A DNA stretch of 64,000 nt from Ceratopteris richardii. Lineage: Eukaryota > Streptophyta > Polypodiopsida > Polypodiales > Pteridaceae. Within the stretch, counting starts at the first letter, position 1. The number at the start of each line of letters is the position of its first letter. The position numbers and the translations under genes were made by a program. Shown in pieces: positions 43,800 through 54,194 of this stretch. The stretch lies in contig CM035437.1 in assembly GCA_020310875.1 (NCBI GenBank), positions 51,606,027 to 51,670,026 of the forward strand, read 5' to 3'. The notes beneath the pieces were generated by a model that was not told the origin of the DNA, did no database searches, and saw only the letters and a program-made list of their open reading frames with translations.

Positions 43800-46331
43800 T
43801 CCTTGTTCAATTGAGAAATTGGATCGAAGAAATTATTCAGCATGGTCCCTAAGGATGGAAGCATACTTGCAAGGAAGAAACCCTTATGGATACATATCTG
43901 GAGATGAGTTGATGCTTATGAATAGGACCAAAGGACTAACAACACAATAGGAACAAGAAAGGTTGAACACATGGTGTGCAAATGATGTTTTGTAAAGATC
44001 ATACATTCTAAAATCTATTTTTTATTTCTTTCTTCTAAAAATTGGGTGTTGTAAGACATCAAAAGAGACTTCGAATGCTTTGGAAGCATTATTCTCTTCA
44101 AGCACCAAGGCCAAGAAGAATAAACCATGGAAGGAATCCACATCTCTTAAGAAGCAGCCCAACCAAAATATCATAAACTTTGTCATAAAGATGTAGGATA
44201 TATCTGATGAGTTAGGAAGCAATGGAGATATCATAAATGAGGAACAAATTGTCAGATAACTCATCAATAGAATCAAAGCAAATGATAAGTGGGAAGCTTT
44301 CACAACTGCTATGGACTTATACATCGACATGCAAGACTTAGTACGAAATTTCAACATACTCATGGGACAACTCTTTAATCATGAAGCCAAGCTTATGAAG
44401 AATCCTGAGACATAGAAAGGTAATCAATCCTTTGCCCCTTACACAGATAAAATTAGAATTAAATATTTCAAAGGAAAAGTTAAACAATCTCATTAATAAG
44501 CAGTATCTCCCAATCTTACTTTGCAAGTAGAGGTAGAAGTTCAAGCAGAAGAGGTAGAGGTGGTAAACGAGGTAGGGGGAGAACTAAAAGCTCCTAAATT
44601 TGTGCCATATGTGGATTAACCAATCATATCACCGAGCACTACTTAAAGAACCCAAGGAACTAGAGAGAAACAGGTAATAATAGAGTTGAATATGGAGTTC
44701 CTAGAGGCAGATAAAAACACTTACATATATAATAACAACAACAACTATCAAGGTGCTTACAAAGGAATACAAGACTACAACAACTACACTGATGATCGAT
44801 CATGAGATGATTCACTTATCCTTATGAAAATGATAATGAATGGAGGTAAATCGGATGATCATGTGTTCTATATTGATTCTAGATGTTCAAATTATGTAAT
44901 AGGGAATGTAGCACTACTCTCATATTCCAAAGACCCAAAAAACAAGCATGAGGTATCAATAGGAGATGTCACAAGGCACTCTATAGAGAAGATTGGAAAT
45001 GTGAAGACATCTAATGGTAACATGAATTTGTTGAGTTGAGTTCTCTATGTACCTAGTACAACTAAGAATTCGATAAGTGCACAACATATTGTAGAAAAAT
45101 CTTTGCAAGTGATGCTCACAAAATAAGGAGCTTATGTAGACAAACCATACGAAGGGTTCAAGAAGATAGCCAAAGGAGAAAATACAAGTAGATTGTTCAT
45201 CTTTGAACTCCAAGACTCAAGGAACATAACATTGTTCAACTATGGAACTCAAACCCTATTAGAGTTAGAGGTTTGGCATAAAAAATTGGCTCACATTGGA
45301 GAAAGGGCCTTAAAAAAATCAGTAGAGTTGAATGTGTACTTTGGAATACCTCACATTTCAAAGCAACACACGATTTACAAATGTAGTGCATGTCAATTTG
45401 GCAAATCCTACAGAGCAACCATTCACAAAGAAGGGATACATACATGGAGACATCTTGGATCTTGTCCACATAGATATTTGGAGCCCAAGCAAGGAAGCCT
45501 CTATCTCATGCTCAAGGTATTATGTTTCTTTCATTGCTGATTGTAGCATATGGACCATAATTTATTATATAAAAAATAAAGATGAAGTTTTTTGCTTGTT
45601 TGTAAAAGTACCTAGCACTAAGTTAGAAAATCAAACAGGTAAAACCTTGAAAAGACTGTGTGATGGAGGGGGTTAATACTGCTCCCATGAGCTTTATTCT
45701 TACTTGCAAGAAAATGGAATCAAAAGAGAGATAACTACCAGGTATACACATGAGCAGAATTAGTAGAAAGAAGAAATAGGACCATTATCAAAGTAGCTAG
45801 GCCAGCTCAATGAAAAGAAGTTTCATAATTATCTATTGGTAGAGGCAGTATCTATTACCACCGATCTCATAAACATGTTATCCTAAAAGTCCCTGGAAAG
45901 AATGAATCCTTAGGAATGCAAGACGACCAATCTTGGACCATTGAAAAATATTTGGGTGCATTGCATACACACAAATACAATCACAAATCAAAGGTAAACT
46001 TGATCCCAAGGTAGAGAAATATGTCTTCATAGGTTGTGACCTAAATCAAAAGGGTTTTAGGGTATATAACCCTAGTACCAAGGGATTAATAGTAATTCAA
46101 GATGTAGTATTTGATGAAAATAATTCTAGGTTTGAAGATGATTGTAGGAAAATCAAATTGCCCTGTGACTTAGAGGTCTAAAACTTTCAAGCAAAGGTAC
46201 ATGTACAATTGAAGATTCAAGTGATTCAAACATCTCAACAAACTATTAGAAGAACTACAAGGGAGAACATGAAGCCAGAAAGATATGGATAATATGATAC
46301 CTCATTGGTAAGTAAGCACTCTATTTACATA
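43800..46331 (+). pseudogene. Degenerate Copia gag-pol (family A), truncated at the reverse transcriptase
   Basis: Colinear with 2965-5600 of the intact element. Gag shows RNYSAWSLRMEAYLQGRN and DKWEAFTTAMDLYIDM. The zinc knuckle has decayed. Protease has VFYIDSRCSNYV, where the catalytic DSG has become DSR. The GAG-pre-integrase part (EVWHKKLAHIGERALK, YKCSACQFGKS) and integrase (HIDIWSPSKEAS) follow. The first catalytic Asp is kept here, unlike in the intact element. Many stops and indels occur. It ends after KHSIYI at 46331, exactly where copy B of the two-gene repeat begins. Reverse transcriptase is not found on the other side of copy B. Confidence 0.85.
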
Positions 46332-46575
46332 CATTAGGGTGAAAAACGGCAAAAAAAGGGGTGGTGTAAGGATTTCAATTAGTTTGCTTAATCTGGATTA
46401 ATGTTGTCATATCATTTTAAGAAATTTTGTGCACGTGCATTTAAAATGTATCTTATGAAAATATATTAGTTTTGTAAGAGAGAAAATTTGTGTGATAACC
46501 ATGAAAAAGGATTTGCCTCAAAGTTTGTGCTCGTCCAGCATTCATTGAATTTCAAGTTTCCCTCTTGTTCTTCCA

Positions 46576-46584
46576 CTATATAAT
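46576..46584 (+). promoter_or_regulatory. TATA box of gene 1, copy B
   Basis: CTATATAAT, conserved with 9169-9177 of copy A and about 90 bases before the ATG at 46670. Confidence 0.5.
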
Positions 46585-46669
46585 GTGTGTTTAGGAAATT
46601 CTTCACTTTTTTACTCTCCTCTCCATAGCACGTGCTTCTCTTTTCCTCGTGAATTTGAAAAATTTTGCT

Positions 46670-49130
46670 ATGGAGAGCCTCAATCCAAACACTCTCACTG
46701 ACCTTTCATCTAGCCAAAGTCTTTGTGATAAGTTCCATATCAACATTGCAATCAGTCAAGAGTATGAAATAACAAGAAAGGTATTCCAAAGAGCTATTCA
46801 ACCTTGTGAAGTTCATGGATTGCATAAAGAATGCAAAAAACATATCGACATATGGGCAGATGGATCTGTTTATCCAATTGATCCACAAACTAGAAGCTAT
46901 CCACCTTTTCATAATCTTCATGATCTGATTAGATTTGTAGGAGATGGTGATGACGGTTTACGTGGCTATTGTTCAAACCTCTATGAGATGTCAAAGAACT
47001 GTTTGCAATACATGAACGATCTACAAAATGCACTACATCAGAGAGACTTACATTAGAGGGCTCTAGAAAAAAAATTTCAAATTTGTTGTCTCAATTAGAA
47101 ACTTTCAAACAAATGAAAGAAACTCCTATAGGATTGAGAATGTGGTCTAAACGGGTAAAACCATTTTTAGATTTGACTGAAAAATCTAGCCAGAAGAAAA
47201 ATGAGAATGAAAATTGTAAGAGATCATGTAACAAATGTGCTAGGTTTAAACATGTTGACCAATTTTGAGTGTGTTCATTTTTGTAATGAAATTATGAGTC
47301 AGAATGACATTTTGAAACTATTGAAACTGAATGAAAATGTTTGCTTGAAATGGTTTTTTTTTTTTTACAAACTCATGAAAGAAATGAATTTATTGCTAGA
47401 ACCATCTCAACTTTAGGAGGTTTGTGATGGATTTGGGGTGAGTAGAAAAGGTTATAGAGCAATTTCAAAAGTTTGGTGTGAATTTCTTAAATTTAATAAA
47501 GTAAAACACTTTGGATTGCCTAGACCTCATCATGTAGGAAAGTATCGGCTCTACTTGAATAAGAGTGTCATATCTATATTTGGTGATTATAAAAACATTC
47601 ATGGTAACATGCCTTATGAGGTAGGAAAACAAAATTTACACTTCACTTACAATGTGTTTAACAATATATGGATAGATATAATCAGACTTTAGACGTACAT
47701 GGTTCACTTATATAATATAAAAGAACATGAATGTTCTACCTTTTGGAATTTGTAATAAAGCTTGAGGAAGTTGAAATTAAAAAACATCAAAATCTAGAAA
47801 GAATAAGTATTGAACTAATGAATAGAGCTTTGGACTATAACCTTGGGAAACTAGATAATCCATCTCTCATAGTATAATCAGAAATGGAGTTATGGTGGGT
47901 TGGGTGTGCTCAAGTTCCATCTAAGAATCATAAAACACTTAAGTGGTTATTCTTATAGACAGACATTCCAAATGTTAACCAAAGGCATCACTCAAGAGAA
48001 TTCTTGAATGTGGATAACTATGGAAGCTTTAAAATTGAGTGGCATTTGAGTGGAGACTTAAAGTCTCTTAAATGCATGTTTGGTATAAGCAGGGATGCAA
48101 ATTGTAAATACCCTTGTTTGTACTACATGCAAAGTCCAGGTACAAGAGGATGGATTGCTAGAACTGAGGTTGAGGAAGCTCCTTGCAGGCAAAATGTTAA
48201 TCTACATAATTACTCATCTTCTGCCATGATTTGGAATCCCATACTTCCAATAGAATTGATTAATGTACACATATGTACATTGCATGCAGAGTTAAGGATC
48301 ATTGATAAAATGGTCCGTCTTCACTTGGATTATGCATATTCCATCAAGCCTACAACTCTTGCAGATGAATGCATAAAAAAGTGTGAATCTCTGCTTTCAA
48401 AAATGGGATTTCATGGTGTGATGTTCATCTAAGAAAAGATCCAAAGCTTTCACAAAATACAAGTGATGTATTACAAGATGTGTCAACGGGAGGTGCAAAA
48501 GCAAGAAGATTCTTCAGCAATATCAATGGAAAACAACTAAATGCAATGTGGAATCACTGGAAACAATTTTGTGAGTTTACGACAAATGTAAAAAGCAATA
48601 TCCAAAAATAGAAAAAAAAAGAATGAAGGTTTGGTTCAGACTAGATAAATTTTTGAAGATCATGAGGCAATAAGTTACATCTGATACCTTTGTGATTATA
48701 TTCAGAAGTGCAATCACAGAACTTATAGAAACCATCACATAGGCTTGGAGCATCAAAGACATAACTTACTACTTGGTGAGTTTCATCAAAGAAATTTACT
48801 CCGGCAATATACTTGGTGTGTTTTGATATCTAGCTTTATGTTTTTACAAAAAATTCTTCTTTTGCATGGTCCATTCTTTTCAACATGGAGCATCCAAGGC
48901 ATGGAAAAATCCTATTATCAAGCAAGAACAAGCTTCTTCAAATACACAAGAAAAGAATGAGGAGTCACAAAAAGTAATGCTTTCAAAGAGATTTTTGATT
49001 GGTTCTTTAGAAGACAATTACAAAGGAGCACATGCCAGATATCACCATCAGATAATCTATATAGATCATGTCAATGAGGACTATCACAAGATGTCTTCTA
49101 AGACATGGATTTACAAAAAAGAATGAGATT
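46670..49130 (+). pseudogene. Gene 1 of the two-gene repeat, copy B: transposase-like candidate
   Basis: ATG at 46670. The N-terminal 128 codons are intact to a TAG at 47054. Further blocks in shifting frames follow: a coiled-coil-like piece (47060-47268), then SRKGYRAISKVW and GLPRPHHVGKYRLYLNKS (47417-47692). After a gap the long frame 48004-48432 has WHLSGDLKSLKCMFGISR, KYPCLYYMQ, WNPILPIELINVHICTLHAE and LRIIDKMVRLHLDYAY. A one-base loss near 48415 (copy A has GGTGG) and later stops break the end, which finishes with FLIGSLEDNYKGAHA. The layout GDxK, then G...YPCxxC, then PLLPIEL...LRIxD recalls uncharacterised repeat-encoded proteins of other eukaryotes, and loosely the TNP2-type transposases. 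This is from memory and unverified. Confidence 0.6.
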
Positions 49131-49244
49131 TCATTCCAATTTGAAGCTATAATATTCAAAATATCTTTAACACTTCTTCTGGCAAAAAATACATATGGAT
49201 GTATATACAATTTTTGAAACTCATGAATTTTTTAAATGAAATAT

Positions 49245-50690
49245 TTATTCTTCTTTCAGTCTTTTGAATGAGCTTGACTATGGCAAATATCCTCTGTATC
49301 TAAGGAACTCCTTTCTCCTATATCCAGCAATACTTTGTACATCTGACACCTCTGCAGCCATTGCATAGCTTGAATAACAAAGGAAATATCCACCTCTAGA
49401 AGCATTGAGCCCTAGGGCATGGCCAAAAATACTAAATGTTGTAGTTCTCTCAAGAAGCAAAATCCTATATGCATTAAATGGTAGTGAGGAAAAGCATGTA
49501 CTTTGAAAGAGACTTCAGAGAGAATAATGCAAAATCAAGGTCCTCACTCTACTGCTTATGAACAACACAAAATAAATTTGGATTTAACTTTGGAAGATAG
49601 TGAATGACTAAATGTATATCCAGTTTTGCTTTTCCTTTACTCTCTATAGCTTTTCTTGTGCCCTTGCCCTTGCCAAGATAATTATCCTCATCCAATACAG
49701 ATAACTGTGGAAATAATGAGAAAGCAAGATCAGAGAAAGTACCGGGACAAAAATGAACTTATATGAAATGAGTAAACTGCAAGACGACCAATTCAAGCGA
49801 TTAGGATCATCAAGAAATCTTGGATCGGCCTAATCGCTTGAATCAGTCGTCACTGAGAATCATTAAAAAATATACCATCGCTTGCCATCATTTATAAGGT
49901 ATGTGAGATAAAACCCTAAATAAATTGCAAATGAAGATAATCATGCATCAATAGAGAAGATTAAATTAGAAATAGAGAAATCCAAGAGACGACCGATTCA
50001 AGCGAATAGGCTCATCCAAAATTTTTGGATGGGCCTCATCGCTTGAATCAGTTGTGCCTTCTAAATGATAGCAAATAGATGTTATTTGGATTTTTACATA
50101 AGGGATAGCTAGAAAAGTCATAAAAAGGAACAAAATCTAGACACGACCACTTCAAGAAAATAGGCTCATAAGAAATTGTTTGATAAGCCTAATTGCTTGA
50201 ATCAGTTATATCTTCTAAATGATAGCAAATAGATGTTATTTGGCTTTGTTACATAAGGGAAAGCTAGAAAAACAATAAAAAGGAACAAATCTAGATGCGA
50301 ACAATTCAAGTGAATAGGCTCATTACAAATTCTTCGATGGGCCTAATGGCTTGAATCGGTCGTTTCTTAGAATTTGCCTGTCTGGACATACCTTGACCTC
50401 ATCTTCCTCCTGGATCAGTTATTTCTCATCAATCCTTATTGTTCCTTTGTCCTTAGCTACCTCCACAAACAAGTATCCTCATTGAAATGAGTAAATCCCC
50501 AAATCTTTTTGCCATTGGTCAAATCCTCGTCTGCAAGGGTTGGCTTTTGTGAGAGCACTTTTTGCTAGTAGGTCGAGAGAACTTTGGACGAGTCTTTGAA
50601 CTATTTATTTGACAAGCATAAGTCCAACTTTAGAAATTCCTCTTTAATTTCATCCTTCTCATTTATAAACCTCCTTGCAACCTCTTCTAA
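49245..50690 (-). pseudogene. Gene 2 of the two-gene repeat, copy B (two exons)
   Basis: The upstream exon at about 50690-50392 reads TIAELEEVARRFINEKDEIK and EEFLKLDL (coiled-coil-like), then ADEDLTNGKKIWGFTHF. It ends at the donor AAG|GTATGTCC. The intron 50391-49705 contains four hairpins and ends TTCCACAG. The last exon 49704-49245 begins LSVLDEDNYLGKGKG and ends KRLKEE. It matches copy A 218-679, including GYFLCYSSYAM and GYRRKEFLRYRG. Stops occur in both exons (for example after HKQ and after YLP). The function is unknown. Its 3' end points at that of gene 1, with about 120 bases between them. Confidence 0.55.
49783..50363. repeat. Four tandem hairpin units in the gene 2 intron
   Basis: Fold-backs at 49783-49850, 49988-50055, 50141-50208 and 50295-50363. 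Each has about 30-base arms around ATTCAAGCGAWTAGGCYCATC and GATGGGCCTAATCGCTTGAAT, with a small AT loop. The last two spacings are 153 and 154 bases, and the intervening sequence (GATAGCAAATAGATGTTATT, AAAAGGAACAAA) is also repeated, so whole units were duplicated. Confidence 0.8.
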
Positions 50691-50700
50691 TTCAGCTATA

Positions 50701-51140
50701 GTAGTAAGTAGGGCTATGCTTGAAGAAAAGAAGCTGTCACACTACTTATGGACATAAGCAATGTCTATTACAGTATGTCTCGTCAATAGACCTTCATCTA
50801 AGTCTCTTCAATGTATGAATCCCTATGAAGCTTGGAATGGCTGAAAGCCCAACTTAGGTCATTGCAAGGTCTTTGGTTGTTTAGCATAGGTGCATGTACC
50901 TTCACAAATCAAAGGAATTGGATGAAAGAGCAACCAAGGTTGTGTTCATTGGCTATGACTAAAATCAAATGGGCTAGGGATTTTACAATCCAACCACAAA
51001 GAAATTCACAACAAGAAAGGATATGTCATTTCAATAACATAGGTCATGGTATGAAGAAGATAAGCTAAAGTTAAAGCTACCCTATGAACTTGATACAAAT
51101 GTTCTTCCATTCGATAGTAAACATCATGCACAAGTGCAGG
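50701..51140 (+). pseudogene. Copia integrase C-terminal fragment
   Basis: It starts SRAMLEEKKLSHYLWT, followed by VNRPSSKSLQCMNPYEAWNG and LGHCKVFGCLA (50820-50890), the conserved end of the Copia integrase. It then goes through several frameshifts to about 51120. It does not continue element D at copy B's left edge, since D stops further downstream in pol, in the reverse transcriptase. Confidence 0.75.
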
Positions 51141-51588
51141 AAGGACTATACTAAGAGCACTATGTATAAGAAGCCACGGCGTGATCCCAATTTTTCATGA
51201 GGATGAAGATGCACATACACAATCACATAGATCTCCTCATATCTCAATGCACACAACTTTAATGACAATAAAACTTTGTAATAATAAAATTTAAAAGATT
51301 CATACATGCATACAATAAAGAAGAGAATGAAACCATGTAAATCTTGTAATAACACATACAAGTTGATAGACTAAGAGCAATGTAATGCAATAGTGAACAC
51401 TGAGCAATGTAATGTAACAGTGAAGAATAAGCAATGTAAATGATGAAACTCAATGTAAATGTAATGCTAAGTAAGATATGATACATAGAGGTGTTGAAAT
51501 ACTCCACGAGATTTCACGCAAGCACAATATCTACTCCAATGAGTGTGATCTTCAGCTCTTCTACCCGCAACTAAATGAGCATTTTATA
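51141..51588. other. No gene; short TGTAATG-type repeats
   Basis: Imperfect repetition of GCAATGTAATG / TCAATGTAAATG occurs at 51378-51470. Frames on the minus strand here are hydrophobic by composition only. Confidence 0.45.
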
Positions 51589-52606
51589 CATTAGGGGAAA
51601 AAGTGAACCTTGCATGGGCCTTTTAGATTAAGGGGTGATTAGTGATGGACCAATGAGAGGAGGGTGGTGGCCACGGTCTAGGACCTCAATCAAGTAGGAT
51701 AGATCTAGGTTTCCCTTGGTTTGGGCTAGTCAAAACAACCAAAATGTGGTGACAAAAGTAGTATTTTCTTTGTAAGTGGTTTTAAGGACCCACAAAATTC
51801 GAAATTCGCCATCAGAGTTGAATTTGCATCGTTGGATATGGAAAAAATCCAATGGTTGAGTTTGAAAAGGAGAGAAATTGCGCCTTTGGTTGTGCATCGT
51901 TGGATGAGGTTTTGATCCAATGCTTGAGATTATCCCTCTAGAGGATTGGGAATCTTTGGATTACTACTCTTGGATCTAGTTTTAATCCAACAGCCTGCAA
52001 GTCACGTAGAAGCGCATTTGAATGTGAGACCTCCGATTCGTATGCATCGAATGGTATAGATTTGTTGAGAATGTCGATACCTTACTCTCTCTCTCTTCCT
52101 TTTACAAAGCAATCATGATTGATATGACTTCTATTTTTTCCTTTTCTGCCAGACACCCGGATGCCAATCTTGTGTGTCCATTAAGCAAGATCGAACGGTC
52201 CGTAAAATCCGCGTTGTGTAGTCTCTCTCATCCGTTTCAGCCTCTTAAATATTCCCTATTTTGTTGTTTTCTGCCAGAGCAACGCACGCTAATCGTGTCC
52301 CTCCATGCAAAATATCAAACGGTTCAAGATAGCCACACAAATTATGCACTGTGATCACTATTTTGGCATGTTGTGCCGGACAAAAATGATTGATCTTGTC
52401 CGTGCAACGAATTCATCGTAGGGCTCTCAATAGCCATGAATTCATCCCAACTACGAACTCAAATATGTCATTTTCAAAATAATGATTTTAAATTAAATAC
52501 TGCTAGTGATTTTTTTTTTCTTGAATAGTAGACATGATTAATTTTAATCCCTAAAAAATTAGGGATCCTTACAAGGCCCATGCAGGGTTCACTTTTTCCC
52601 CTAATG
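51589..52606. mobile_element. 1,018-bp element with terminal inverted repeats, non-autonomous
   Basis: The left end CATTAGGGGAAAAAGTGAAC is mirrored at the right end by GTTCACTTTTTCCCCTAATG. The inverted repeats extend about 35 bases, through TGCATGGGCCTT. ATA precedes the left end (51586-51588) and follows the right end (52607-52609), a three-base target duplication. Inside there are only short frames and repeated phrases such as CATCGTTGGAT. A three-base duplication and CA-starting ends suit CACTA-like or Harbinger-like transposons, but the exact CACTA start is not present. A truncated relative lies at 19306-19940. Confidence 0.7.
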
Positions 52607-52879
52607 ATATACATGTTTTCTAAATAGCTAATGGTTGAATCTACCTAATATTCTTCCATGATTTTAGGGGTTACTTTTGAATTTTTAATTCAAATATGTT
52701 CGTGGAATTTGTCTCTCTATACATCCACAAGATTCACCCTTTTACTTTTGGAAAAATTAATATCTCACTTTAATGTTGGGAATCAATCAAATAATACTTA
52801 TGCATACATAATGCTTTAACTCAAGAACTCAGTGAAGTCCAAACTCTAGAGGACATTACATGACACTAGAGGAAACATG

Positions 52880-54070
52880 GAGTGGAAGGAAACCAAACCT
52901 TTCACATATCAAAACCTTTAGATGTATGTCTTATACACATGTCCCAAAAGAGTTGAGAGGTAAGCTTGATGTTAGGAAATAAAGATCTATGCTTATTGGA
53001 TATTCTTTAGTGCAAAAAGAATAGAGATGTTAAAATTCAACCAAAAAGGATCTTAAGATACCTAGAGATTTTTTCTTTGATGAATAAAAGGCATGGTATG
53101 GTTCCAAAGTTATGTTGCAAGATGAATACATTGAAGCGGTTGAAAGAAGACATGCATCCACGGTACAAGACAACTTGGAATTAAGTGGTGCTCAAGTATG
53201 GATTCAAAATGGAGGGGGGAATACCTCAACACTTCAATCACTCAATCAAGACAAACGAAATCCAAGGATAGTAGAGCTTGATGAAGAAGGGAGTGAAGTG
53301 GAAGATGTTAAAGAGCCATTGCTAGAGGGTGGAGGTGCATCAAAGCTAGAGATCAAAGTGCCAAGATAGAGAAGTTTCATTCAACCTAAAGGAGAAGAAA
53401 GAAGCTCAAGTAATGTATGAAAATTTGATTGCTAGGCAGCATGCATACATGTGTAGGTCATTAGGGATCAAGAAGAATAATATATCAATGAACCCTCTGT
53501 CCATGAAGAAGAAAAAGACATCAATGAGTGACAAAAAGCTATGGAAGAGGAGTACGAAGCATTGGAGCACTAAAAACTTGGTGTTTGGTACCAAGGAAAG
53601 AATTTAACAAATATAATTATAAAAAAAAATAGGTGTACAAAGTCAAAAAAACTTTTTTGGTTCCATTGCTTGGTAGAAGGCAAGGCTTGTGGCAAAAATC
53701 TATGCCCAATCTTATGTGATAGAATATGAAGAAACCTTCACCATTATTGCCAAGATGACCATAGTGAGGGACATAATTAGAATAGCCACTTCAAGAGGAT
53801 GTTCTATCTGTAAATTGGATGTCAGGAATGCCTTTCTTAATGGTGATCTAAAGGAAATAGTCTACATGTCATAAGCTCAAGGTTCTCAAGGTCCTAAGAA
53901 ATAAAAGTATGTGTGTAAACTTAAAAGATCGCTATATGGTCTCAAGAAATCCCCTAAGGATTAGAACCAAAAGGCTTGTGGAGTATTTATGCAAGTTTGG
54001 ATATCAACCAAGTAATACTAAACTTCTATATATCTGACTTATCAAAGCAAGAAGACATTAAAAAGGGCCA
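52880..54070 (+). pseudogene. Copia fragment E: integrase end and partial reverse transcriptase
   Basis: About 52895-53100 keeps the integrase tail (LRGKLDV, RSMLIGYS, then a FFFDE start of the linker). An open linker at 53112-53369 is acidic (VELDEEGSEVEDVKEPL). Reverse transcriptase appears at 53670-53870 as ARLVAKIYAQ, YEETFTIIAK and LDVRNAFLNGDLKE, followed by KRSLYGLKKSPKD. It breaks off near 54060, before the YVDD motif, and the gag of the next element begins shortly after. Confidence 0.75.
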
Positions 54071-54194
54071 AAATCAATTGAGACGTCAACTAGTTGAATG
54101 TTAGCAAAGGAGAAGCTATCAAAAGGTAACATCCACACTTTCTAAAGGATAAAGAAACTTGAGAAGAAGATAGAGTATCATCTTAGTGTGGAGT

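Larger units (their letters stand above)
46332..50700 (+). mobile_element. Unclassified two-gene repeat, copy B
   Basis: The left end is fixed by comparison: the Copia sequence TCTATTTACATA (TCTATCTACATA in the intact relative) is followed by CATTAGGGTGAAAAACGGC. Gene 1 runs rightwards (46670-49130) and gene 2 leftwards (50690-49245), so they converge. The right end is near 50700, where a different Copia integrase fragment starts. The left terminus resembles the terminal repeat of the element at 51589-52606 (CATTAGGGGAAAAAGTGAAC), and ATA precedes both. A matching inverted right end was not found, so truncation on the right is possible. Confidence 0.6.

Noticed and set aside
49783-50363. CRISPR-like array
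   Set aside because: The units are long fold-backs in a eukaryotic intron with repeated spacers, not unique ones, and no cas genes are present.
43753-50700. Copy B as a clean nested insertion with Copia D resuming on the right
   Set aside because: The Copia sequence to the right of 50700 is an integrase segment that lies upstream of where D breaks off, so it is not the missing remainder of D.
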